Assembly: GCF_001660705.2 (NCBI RefSeq)
Contig: NZ_LYBV02000030.1
Coordinates: 62,001 to 126,000, forward strand
Length of the DNA: 64,000 nucleotides
Origin: Saccharicrinis aurantiacus
GTDB lineage: Bacteria; Bacteroidota; Bacteroidia; Bacteroidales; Marinilabiliaceae
Reading direction: 5' to 3'
Below are positions 8,426 to 16,746 of this stretch, in pieces; position 1 is the first letter of the stretch, and each line of letters begins with the position of its first letter. The position numbers and the translations under genes were made by a program. The notes beneath the pieces were generated by a model. The model had not been told where the DNA came from. It saw only the letters and a list, made by a program, of their open reading frames with translations, and searched no databases.

Positions 8426-11400
8426 TTATTTAATTATTAGTTTTTTAGAATCTGTACTACCATCCGTTCTTGTTACGGTTACAAAGTAAAGTCCTTTAGC
8501 AAAACCATTAGTGTTAACTAACACTGATTTTTCACCATTTAGCTCTTGACTATAAACTGTACGAGTCGAATTTCCTGTAATTACAATACGTATAGCTTTA
8601 TCAATTCCACGAATAGTTACTTTTTCTCTCGCCGGATTAGGATAAATACTTAATGGTTCACTTAAACTTGATTTTTCTGATATGTCAGTAGCGCTTTTAT
8701 TAGCACTGAATATCTCAGCATGACCCCAATCAACAGATGATTTATACTCAATACAATACTTGCCGTCTATTTTATCAGGCATAGTATTTGACCATCTATT
8801 GGTAAAATCTGTTCCGTTAATAATAAGCTCATCTAAATTCCATGAGTTAACATATCCTATTTCGTCAGTTGTAGTCCATAAGTAAGTACCTGCGCCATCT
8901 TGTTTATGTGTTAAAGTAATTGGCGTTGCATTAGGACAAGTACTAGATACTTCTGTAAATACTGCTGTTACGTTTTTATCAGCATCCATTACAATATCAA
9001 CTGGGTTTGTGGAGCCTGTAATATCTCCTAACCATTCTGTAAATACAAAACCTTCTGCTGCAGTTGCAGTTAATGTAACAATTGTACCTTCAGTATAAGT
9101 TCCGCCTATAGGCAATAACGCTATGCTACCCGAACCTGAAACTGCAGTAGTTAATGTGTAAGTAGGAATTGTTGAAACCGTAATTATTGCAGAAGAAGTA
9201 AATCCACCTTCTTCAGTAGTTGCTGTAATTGTAGCTTCACCAAGTGCGATTGCTGTAACTTTACCATCACTATCAACTGTAGCAATAAATTCGTCACTTG
9301 ACGACCATGTTACTGTTTTGTTGGTGGCATTATATGGCAATACTTTCGCAGTTAATTCTACAGTTTGGTCAATAGATAATGTAACAGAGTCAGGACTAAC
9401 TTCAACACCAGTTACATCAGCAGGAGTATTAACACCAAAGAATCTACCAAACTCTGCATTTGCAAGTGCGATATCTGCTTGTCCCCAATAACGGTGATAA
9501 GCTGTTTTGTAATTTTCACCTGCATTATAAGCAGCCTCTAATTTTGCAAATTCAGGATCATTTTTATAATCAGAACGAATATCGATAAACTTAACACCGG
9601 ATTTGATTTCATCTCCGTTTGCCATTGTACCGCTATAGTCAGAAGGAACATATACTTCTTGCTCAAAGAAACGTTTATAATCTTCGCGTTCTTCAATTAT
9701 TGTAATACCTAAACCATCAGCTTCATAATAGTTATCCCACATTCTATCAAGAATTTCTTTTGCTAAATCACGAGCTTCAGTATCAAGAGTTTCATATTTT
9801 TCTGTTGCTGCAGCATAGTATGTAATTGCTTTAGCAAGACAAGCAGCAATACCTGGATCTTGTGAGTAATCACTAACGTTTACGTGTAAGTTAGTGTTAG
9901 CTTGAGGGTTTGAAGGATCCCAAGTATTAGGTTGTCCAGTCCATTCAAGAGTAGCAGGAATCTCATAGCTACCATCATCCGTAAGTTTAACTTCACTTTT
10001 AACCCAAGGAATCCAATTTTCAAGAAGATTCTTAGCCATTTCATTGTTAGAGATATAATACAACTCTGCAATTCTTTCCATTGACCAAGCTTGCATACCA
10101 AACCATTGGTTACTGCCTGGATCATGATATACAGGGTGCTCAGTATAAGCCATGTCATAAAAAGTTGCAGTACCTGCTGGGTAGGTATCATAGCTACCAT
10201 TCCAAGAGTTTGTTGCACCTCCAGCAATTGCACCTTCGGCAGACTGTAACCATGTATAAAATTCTAACTGGCGTTGCATACTTTTACCCCAATCTGTAGC
10301 ACCATTGGCTGTAATTGGTTTAAGTTCTTCTGTTTGACTTAATGCATATGCAGCAACAGGGTTTTGGTAACCAAAGTGATTATGGCTACAACCAATACGC
10401 CATGACCAGCTTGATGTTTCAATAGGTCCACCCCATGCAAAATACCACGACATTAAATAATGAGCACTATTGTAACCAGTAGCACCTTCGCCATCTTTAT
10501 CTTGAACTCCCATTGGTTTAAAGTACTTATCAAACATAGAAAGGCGAACAAAGTCACCCATTTTACTAGCTTTAGCAGTAGGTACCGTAGTTTGAGGATC
10601 TAAGCCTTGCTCTTTAGCAAATTGAACAGCCCAATACATTGCTTGTACTGCACGCGCATCAGCATCAGGAGCATTTGTATATCTCCATTGCTTAGTAGGG
10701 TTTGGATCCTCAATAAATAATGGAAGGAATCCTCCATTTTCACCAGCTCCCCAAGTAAAGTCTTCCCATGATGGATGTGGAACAGTTTCCCATACCGACT
10801 CTTGTTCACCACGTTGGAATGTGTTAATATAACTAGGTGTGCTTACACCATCACCAAAATTACCATAACCATAAAAGTTATCACAATCAAATAGCCAATG
10901 CATAGCATATACATTAGAACCATAGGCACTATTTAATTCATTAGAAATAGGGTCTTGTCCAACAGGAACAGAACTTTCTATAGCTGATGGGTAGTAATCT
11001 GGTAATGGGTGCTCTCCTGCATAATCAGCTGGGTCAGAAGGGTCGTAATTACTAATATTTGGCTGCATTTCGGTAGTTGGAATAGCTTTTTCTTCCATTT
11101 TAGTCCAAGCATTATTAAGTGAAGACCAATCTCCTGTAATTCCACCATACATCGTTTCCATCCAGATCCAGTAAGAATAAGCTTCAGAGGTAGTCTCATG
11201 ACCATGATCCGGAGCTTCTGCCATTAGTGTTTCTACTGAATGGTATGGTACACCATCTTTACTGAAATACCCATTATCAGGATCATTCATTTTTTCTCGT
11301 AATTCAAGGAAACGGTTAGTGTACTCATTGTTCCCGCCCATTAGAGATTCCTTAACGGTTACAATGCAAGTATCAGTTAAGCCTCCACCTGCAGTTGTTA

Positions 11401-13579
11401 CAGTTATAGTAGCAGTACCAACAGAAACACCTGTTACAATTCCATCAGCATCTACTGTTGCAATAGCTTCATCATCAGAACTCCATATTACCTCTTTATC
11501 AGTTGCATTTACTGGAGTAATTACAGCAGATAGTTGTGAAGTAGTTCCAACTGTGATAGTAAGAGTTTTGGGTTGTATTGTTATACCTGTAACATACACA
11601 GTATCTTGTTCACCAAAAAACCTTCCATACTCTGCGTTAGCAAGAGCGATATCTGCTTGTCCCCAATAACGGTGGTAAGCAGTTTTGTAACTTTCACCAG
11701 CATTATATGCAGCTTCAAGTTTTGCAAATTCAGGATCATTTTTATAATCAGAACGAATATCGATAAATTTAACACCGGATTTAATTTCATCTCCGTTTGC
11801 CATTGTACCACTATAATCAGAAGGAACATATACTTCTTGTTCAAAGAAACGTTTGTAATCTTTGCGTTCTTCTTCAACCGTTATACCTAGGCCATCAGCT
11901 TCGTAATAGTTATCCCACATTCTATCAAGGATTTCTTTTGCTAAATCGCGAGCTTCAGTATCAAGGGAATCATATTTTTCGGTTGCTGCAGCATAATACG
12001 TAATGGCTTTTGCAAGACAAGCAGCAATACCAGGATCTTGAGAGTAATCACTAACAGTTACGTGTAGGTTAGTGTTAGCTTGAGGATTTGAAGGATCCCA
12101 TGTATTAGGTTGTCCAGTCCATTCAAGAGTAGCAGGAATTTCATAGCTACCATCATCAGTAAGTTTAACTTCACTTTTAACCCAAGGAATCCATTTTTCA
12201 AGAAGACTCTTGGCCATTTCGTTGTTAGAAATATAATACAGCTCGGCAATTCTTTCCATTGACCAAGCTTGCATACCAAACCATTGGTTACTACCTGGAT
12301 CGTGATAAACAGGGTGTTCTTGATATTCCATTCCATAAAACGTAGATACGCCAGCTGGGTATTCATCATATCTTCCATTATGAGAGTTTGATACTCCACC
12401 AGCAATAGCCCCTTCAGCTGATTGTAACCAAGTATATAATTCTAACTGACGTTGCATACTCTTTTCCCAATCAGAAGCTCCATTTGCTGTTATTGGTTTA
12501 AGTTCTTCTGTTTGACTTAAAGCATAAGCAGCAACTGGGTTTTGGTATCCAAAATGTGAGTGGCTACAACCAATCCTCCAAGCCCAATTATTTGATTCAA
12601 GAGGACCACCCCATGAGAAGTACCAAGACATTAGATAATGTGCACTTTCGTAACCTGAGGCACCAGGACCATGAAGATCTTCCGAGCCAATAGGCTTAAA
12701 ATATTTATCAAACATTGCTAAACGAACAAAATCTCCCATTTTACTTGCTTTCGCAGTAGGAATAGTTGATTTAGGATCTAAACCTTGCTCTTTAGCAAAT
12801 TGAACAGCCCAATACATTGCTTGTACTGCACGTGCATCTGCATCAGGAGCATTTGTATATCTCCATTGTTTGGCAGGATTACCTTCCTCAATATACAATG
12901 GTAAGAATCCTCCGTTTTCGACAGCACCCCAAGTAAAGTCTTCCCATGATGGATGTGGAACAGTTTCCCATACCGACTCTTGTTGACCACGTTGGAATGT
13001 GTTAATATAACTAGGAGTGCTAACACCATCACCTAAATTACCGTAACCATAAAAGTTATCACAATCAAATAACCAGTGCATGGCATATATGTCAGAACCA
13101 TAAGCGCTTGTTAATTCGTCTGATATCGGATCTTTTCCTACAGGAACATCTGTCCATAAAGAAGATGGATATTGATCCGGAGTTTCCCATTCAGCTGCGA
13201 AAGTAGCAGGAGCTCCAGAGTCATAATCGCCAGAAGTAGGTTGCATCGCAGATGTTGGAATAGCCGTTTCTTCCATTTTTTGCCATGCGTTATTTAGGTA
13301 GGTCCAATCACCAGTAATACCACCATACATAGTTTCCATCCAAATCCAATAAGAATAGGCTTCACTAGTAGTTTCATGGCCATGATCAGGCGCCTCAGCC
13401 ATTAGTGTTTCAACAGAATGATAGGGTACCCCATCTTTGCTAAAGTATCCGTTGTTCGGATCATTCATTTTTTCTCGTAAATCGAGAAAGCGTTGTGTGT
13501 ACTCATTTTGAGCATTAGTACTACTTGTGGCAAATAAAATTGCCATAAGAAATACTGAAAAACAGAATTTTTGTTTCAT
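8426..13579 (-). CDS. Tandem double GH48 cellobiohydrolase, T9SS-secreted (1717 aa)
   Basis: GH48 enzymes are inverting, processive cellobiohydrolases that run from the reducing chain end, the key exocellulases of clostridia. Order: signal peptide 1-23; GH48 copy 1 ~25-656; BIG2 ~662-743; GH48 copy 2 ~751-1382; BIG2 ~1388-1469; bacterial repeat ~1473-1542; shared module 1548-1625; T9SS tail ~1640-1717 (KKLIIK). Both copies are full length and keep the active-site stretch [20 protein letters not shown]: Glu62/Glu73 in copy 1, Glu788/Glu799 in copy 2. By comparison with CelF, Glu73/799 is the proton donor. Both keep [11 protein letters not shown] (from 244 and 970). The copies align without net gap at an offset of 726 residues, about 87% identical by my manual count. 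The gene follows the GH9 gene after 66 bases that contain only a hairpin. I know of no other protein with two GH48 domains; from memory GH48 is rare in Bacteroidota. Confidence 0.95.
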   Translation of the reverse strand: MKQKFCFSVFLMAILFATSSTNAQNEYTQRFLDLREKMNDPNNGYFSKDGVPYHSVETLMAEAPDHGHETTSEAYSYWIWMETMYGGITGDWTYLNNAWQKMEETAIPTSAMQPTSGDYDSGAPATFAAEWETPDQYPSSLWTDVPVGKDPISDELTSAYGSDIYAMHWLFDCDNFYGYGNLGDGVSTPSYINTFQRGQQESVWETVPHPSWEDFTWGAVENGGFLPLYIEEGNPAKQWRYTNAPDADARAVQAMYWAVQFAKEQGLDPKSTIPTAKASKMGDFVRLAMFDKYFKPIGSEDLHGPGASGYESAHYLMSWYFSWGGPLESNNWAWRIGCSHSHFGYQNPVAAYALSQTEELKPITANGASDWEKSMQRQLELYTWLQSAEGAIAGGVSNSHNGRYDEYPAGVSTFYGMEYQEHPVYHDPGSNQWFGMQAWSMERIAELYYISNNEMAKSLLEKWIPWVKSEVKLTDDGSYEIPATLEWTGQPNTWDPSNPQANTNLHVTVSDYSQDPGIAACLAKAITYYAAATEKYDSLDTEARDLAKEILDRMWDNYYEADGLGITVEEERKDYKRFFEQEVYVPSDYSGTMANGDEIKSGVKFIDIRSDYKNDPEFAKLEAAYNAGESYKTAYHRYWGQADIALANAEYGRFFGEQDTVYVTGITIQPKTLTITVGTTSQLSAVITPVNATDKEVIWSSDDEAIATVDADGIVTGVSVGTATITVTTAGGGLTDTCIVTVKESLMGGNNEYTNRFLELREKMNDPDNGYFSKDGVPYHSVETLMAEAPDHGHETTSEAYSYWIWMETMYGGITGDWSSLNNAWTKMEEKAIPTTEMQPNISNYDPSDPADYAGEHPLPDYYPSAIESSVPVGQDPISNELNSAYGSNVYAMHWLFDCDNFYGYGNFGDGVSTPSYINTFQRGEQESVWETVPHPSWEDFTWGAGENGGFLPLFIEDPNPTKQWRYTNAPDADARAVQAMYWAVQFAKEQGLDPQTTVPTAKASKMGDFVRLSMFDKYFKPMGVQDKDGEGATGYNSAHYLMSWYFAWGGPIETSSWSWRIGCSHNHFGYQNPVAAYALSQTEELKPITANGATDWGKSMQRQLEFYTWLQSAEGAIAGGATNSWNGSYDTYPAGTATFYDMAYTEHPVYHDPGSNQWFGMQAWSMERIAELYYISNNEMAKNLLENWIPWVKSEVKLTDDGSYEIPATLEWTGQPNTWDPSNPQANTNLHVNVSDYSQDPGIAACLAKAITYYAAATEKYETLDTEARDLAKEILDRMWDNYYEADGLGITIIEEREDYKRFFEQEVYVPSDYSGTMANGDEIKSGVKFIDIRSDYKNDPEFAKLEAAYNAGENYKTAYHRYWGQADIALANAEFGRFFGVNTPADVTGVEVSPDSVTLSIDQTVELTAKVLPYNATNKTVTWSSSDEFIATVDSDGKVTAIALGEATITATTEEGGFTSSAIITVSTIPTYTLTTAVSGSGSIALLPIGGTYTEGTIVTLTATAAEGFVFTEWLGDITGSTNPVDIVMDADKNVTAVFTEVSSTCPNATPITLTHKQDGAGTYLWTTTDEIGYVNSWNLDELIINGTDFTNRWSNTMPDKIDGKYCIEYKSSVDWGHAEIFSANKSATDISEKSSLSEPLSIYPNPAREKVTIRGIDKAIRIVITGNSTRTVYSQELNGEKSVLVNTNGFAKGLYFVTVTRTDGSTDSKKLIIK
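9434..11329 (-). repeat. GH48 coding repeat, copy 2
   Basis: DNA of the second GH48 domain (residues ~751-1382). It matches 11612-13507 at a constant distance of 2178 bases, in frame and with no net insertion or deletion. Many third-position differences show that the copies are genuinely separate and not a read-assembly error. Confidence 0.92.
11612..13507 (-). repeat. GH48 coding repeat, copy 1
   Basis: DNA of the first GH48 domain (residues ~25-656), the direct-repeat partner of 9434-11329. The near-identical stretches are the first ~65 and the last ~190 residues of the domain. Confidence 0.92.
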
Positions 13580-13604
13580 AATGTTGTGTTTATTGATAGT
13601 TAAT

Positions 13605-13635
13605 ACCGACTGTTGTATAGATTACAACAGTCGGT
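13605..13635 (-). promoter_or_regulatory. Intercistronic hairpin between GH9 and GH48 genes
   Basis: A perfect 13-bp stem (13605-13617 with 13623-13635, 5-base loop) lies in the 66-base gap between the GH9 stop and the GH48 start. On the minus strand it is followed by ATTAACTATC, not by a T run, and the GH48 ATG is only 25 bases away. It therefore looks more like a processing or stabilising hairpin within one transcript than a full terminator. Confidence 0.6.
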
Positions 13636-13645
13636 TAGAAAAGAA

Positions 13646-16576
13646 TTATCGTTTTATGATGATATAGTCCTTCAGTTGAACATCATTATTTTGGAATTTG
13701 ATAATATATGAGCCAGCTTTATATTGTGATAAATCTAAGCGATGTGTTGGTTTTGCATTCACATTTTCTTCAAACAATTTATTCCCACTAACATCAAATA
13801 TGAGAATTGATGTAGCATCAGGTAAGTTTGAGATTGTAACTGCATCAGAAGTTGGATTAGGGAAGATGGTGATATCTGTATTCAAATCTATTTTCTGAGT
13901 TTTAGTAGCTCCTTTAAGAGTACCTAATTTAACTTCAAGATGTGACCATGGAAGAGAAGAAACATAGTGAATTATATATTCTCCATTTATCTTGTCGGGC
14001 ATATTATTGGCCCATTTATTAGTATAATCAGTTCCATTAATTTCAACTTTATCCATGTTCCAAGAGTTAACAAAGTTAATTTCGTCACTTGTAACCCAAC
14101 AGAATTCACCAACATCATTTTGCTCAAATGGAAGGGTTATTGGAATAGGAGATGAACATCCGGTACTTTGTGGCGTAAATTCGGCTGTAATACTTTTGTT
14201 AGTATTCATTGTTACAGTAATGTCAATATCATTACTAATAACATCACCACTCCAACCGCTAAACATATAGCCACTAGCTGCAACTGCAGATAAACTTACT
14301 ATTGTTCCTTCATCGTATATTCCTCCTATTGGAGATATTACAATACTTCCTTGACCAAGGGTGTCTGTGGTTAGTGTATATTGAGGTAATGGAATATCCG
14401 TAACAGTAATTACACTGCTGGCTGTAAATCCACCATCTTCAGTTATAGAGCTTACGGTTGCAATACCCTCAGCAATAGCGGTTACTACTCCATCTGTATT
14501 TACAGTTGCGATAGTAGCATCACTAGTATACCATGTAACATTCTTGTTACTTGCATTACTTGGAGATACTGTTGCAGTTAAGGCGCCTGTTAATCCTTTA
14601 TTTATTGTTATGGTTTCAGGACTTATGCTTATTCCCGTAACATCAATTACTTCTATCGGACCAGGTTCGTTACCAAATACTAGAACACCATCTGCATACA
14701 TTGGTATATTTGTAACTTCGGTTAAATCTGCACCAACACCAACGGCTGACCAATCATTTGAAGGGTCCCAAGCTGTATCAGGGGCATCATATGGTAAACG
14801 GATTCTTACCTGTGATTCTCGTCTGGTTTCACTCTGACCACCAGGGTAAATAATCTCATCGCTATTAAATTCGACTTCAACATAATATATCTCATTTTCT
14901 GCATCAGCAGGTAGAAGAGATGAGATTGTTGCGTTATTAGTGTTTGCTGAAATGATATAGTCAGATGCAGAATAGCCCGCACTAACCCCTTCACTAATAT
15001 CAACGAATAATCTAAATTTAAAGCTTGGTACACGTGCAGGCCAAGCAGTTCTGTTGTGTACCCATACAGCATATTCTGAATGAGTTGTTCCGGTAGAATT
15101 CATTTTGGCTTCTACTAAAAATTCGCCATTAGGCGTTTCCTCTTGAGGAAAATCGGACAAGGGTTCTCCACCAAAGTCGGAATATAAACGAGCGACAACT
15201 CCAGTAAAAAGAGAATTGTAATCGCAAGCTACTTCATTCCAATAGTAGTCGTGCCTGCTATCAACCCAATCAAAATCATCAGCAGTTTTATGACCGCCAA
15301 CAAGTGCACCATAAAGCGTGTGACGAGTTTCTTCAGGAATACTTTCATCTCTATTCCAAGGGCCATGTGCAGTTCTATGGTGAGGGTATAACGGGAATTT
15401 ATTACCATAACCAATTACATAACTTGTTTCTTGAGGATTATCACCTAACAAGTAATCAGTTATTTCTTTGGCTCGATCTCTATATTGTTGTTTCTTAGAG
15501 GCATTAGTCATGTTATCGCTTTGTTCTAACATTAAGAAAGCGGTGTTGGCAGCATACCTAAAAGAACCCCAAGTATCTAGAATAGGAAAGCCCGATGGGG
15601 TAAAATCAGGACCTTTACCATTTGAATTTGGTGCAAACCACTGATCTAAGAAGCGTTCTGCATCATCGTTATATTCTTGTTCCCCAGTTAAGGATGCCAT
15701 TAATATGTAGCAACCATATTTTTTATCATCCCAAGCTAATGTCCAACCATAACTTTTAACATCTTCACGCTCTTCATTTGATAATAAACTATATTCTTCT
15801 TTCGCTTTTTCGAGATAACTATTATCACCAGTTGCTTTATACAACCATATAGCACCCCAACATAGTTCATCTTGATAACCACTCCAAGATTTATAAAAAC
15901 TACCAACAGGAATTACATCTGAATATTTACCTCTATAATTATCCGCAAAAGTATACAGCTCTTTTGCGTGGCTTAATAATGTAGCACTATAAGTAGGATT
16001 AGAGTCATTAAATATCAAACTTGCAGCTGCTAGAGCAGCTGCTGTTTCACCAGCTAAATCAGTACCAGGATTAGCAGCGTCAATTTTGTATGATGAGCGT
16101 TTTGAGCTAATATGAATAACTTCGGCCGGAACCCAATAGTTATGATCTTCGTCGCCATCACCAACCTGAGCATAGAATTCGTTAGGGGAGGTGTGACATT
16201 TTAAAAGATAATCAGTAGTGTGCTTAACATTTTCTAAAAAAATAGCTTCTTGATTGCTTGCAACATACGCCGCTTTGTTTTCGAGGTATCCCCAGCATAA
16301 TGTTGTAACAGAATATGCCATGGGGAAGTTAAACTTAACGTGGTCTCCAGCATCAAACCAACCACCAGTTAAATCAATACTAGCGTCGTTTCCATCTTCC
16401 ATAGCTGCATTAGCTCTCCAGCCAACTCGGTTATTTGGGCTCAGGCTACCTGCTTGTTGTGCCTCGTAGAAGAACATAGATTTTTGGAGAATTTCTCCGT
16501 ATTTATGCTGTCCGTTTACGGAAGTACCTGCGAAGAGGCAGCACATAATAATCAAAAGAATAATTGAACTTTTCAT
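13646..16576 (-). CDS. GH9-CBM3c processive endoglucanase, T9SS-secreted
   Basis: A theme-B type GH9 cellulase, in which a CBM3c next to the catalytic domain gives processive action. Signal peptide 1-22; GH9 ~24-470; CBM3c ~484-635; BIG2 ~644-726; bacterial repeat ~733-801; shared module 807-884; T9SS tail ~895-976 (YIIIKR). Catalytic Asp75 and Asp78 lie in GGWFDAGDHVKF and the acid Glu448 in YYWNEVACDYN; the His signature PHHRTAHG is at 398-405. The CBM3 part carries SEYAVWVHNRTAWPAR and later DTAWDPSNDWS. Such GH9-CBM3c enzymes are best known from clostridia (Cel9G, Cel9I), so with GH48 next to it transfer from Firmicutes is plausible; the tail modules are Bacteroidota. The gene is 66 bases upstream of the GH48 gene and probably co-transcribed. 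Confidence 0.94.
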   Translation of the reverse strand: MKSSIILLIIMCCLFAGTSVNGQHKYGEILQKSMFFYEAQQAGSLSPNNRVGWRANAAMEDGNDASIDLTGGWFDAGDHVKFNFPMAYSVTTLCWGYLENKAAYVASNQEAIFLENVKHTTDYLLKCHTSPNEFYAQVGDGDEDHNYWVPAEVIHISSKRSSYKIDAANPGTDLAGETAAALAAASLIFNDSNPTYSATLLSHAKELYTFADNYRGKYSDVIPVGSFYKSWSGYQDELCWGAIWLYKATGDNSYLEKAKEEYSLLSNEEREDVKSYGWTLAWDDKKYGCYILMASLTGEQEYNDDAERFLDQWFAPNSNGKGPDFTPSGFPILDTWGSFRYAANTAFLMLEQSDNMTNASKKQQYRDRAKEITDYLLGDNPQETSYVIGYGNKFPLYPHHRTAHGPWNRDESIPEETRHTLYGALVGGHKTADDFDWVDSRHDYYWNEVACDYNSLFTGVVARLYSDFGGEPLSDFPQEETPNGEFLVEAKMNSTGTTHSEYAVWVHNRTAWPARVPSFKFRLFVDISEGVSAGYSASDYIISANTNNATISSLLPADAENEIYYVEVEFNSDEIIYPGGQSETRRESQVRIRLPYDAPDTAWDPSNDWSAVGVGADLTEVTNIPMYADGVLVFGNEPGPIEVIDVTGISISPETITINKGLTGALTATVSPSNASNKNVTWYTSDATIATVNTDGVVTAIAEGIATVSSITEDGGFTASSVITVTDIPLPQYTLTTDTLGQGSIVISPIGGIYDEGTIVSLSAVAASGYMFSGWSGDVISNDIDITVTMNTNKSITAEFTPQSTGCSSPIPITLPFEQNDVGEFCWVTSDEINFVNSWNMDKVEINGTDYTNKWANNMPDKINGEYIIHYVSSLPWSHLEVKLGTLKGATKTQKIDLNTDITIFPNPTSDAVTISNLPDATSILIFDVSGNKLFEENVNAKPTHRLDLSQYKAGSYIIKFQNNDVQLKDYIIIKR

Positions 16577-16693
16577 AAACTTTAATAATTAGAATAAGAC
16601 ATACAATTTTTGATTTCAAGTAAATATTATCATAAAAAAGGCATAGCAATGGTGGGAGTTAATGGTGGTAAACTCAGTTTTTGAAGCCAATTA

Positions 16694-16732
16694 AAATAGT
16701 ACCCTCCTCTAAGTAAAGAAGAGGAGAGTACA
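16694..16732 (-). terminator. Hairpin terminator of the GH5_2-CBM6 gene
   Basis: The arms at 16699-16710 and 16720-16731 form a 12-bp stem with one mismatch (GTACCCTCCTCT with AGAGGAGAGTAC). On the minus strand TATTTTAATT follows. It starts 16 bases after the stop at 16747. Confidence 0.7.
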
Positions 16733-16746
16733 TCCCAAAAATGAAA

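Noticed and set aside
9880-12405. Several frames of 70-120 codons on both strands within the GH48 gene
   Set aside because: They mirror the repeated GH48 coding sequence in the wrong frame; each pair is simply shifted by 2178 bases.
9434-13507. Possible assembly duplication of GH48
   Set aside because: The copies differ at many third positions, are 87% identical in protein (manual count) and differ strongly in one segment, so they are real separate copies.
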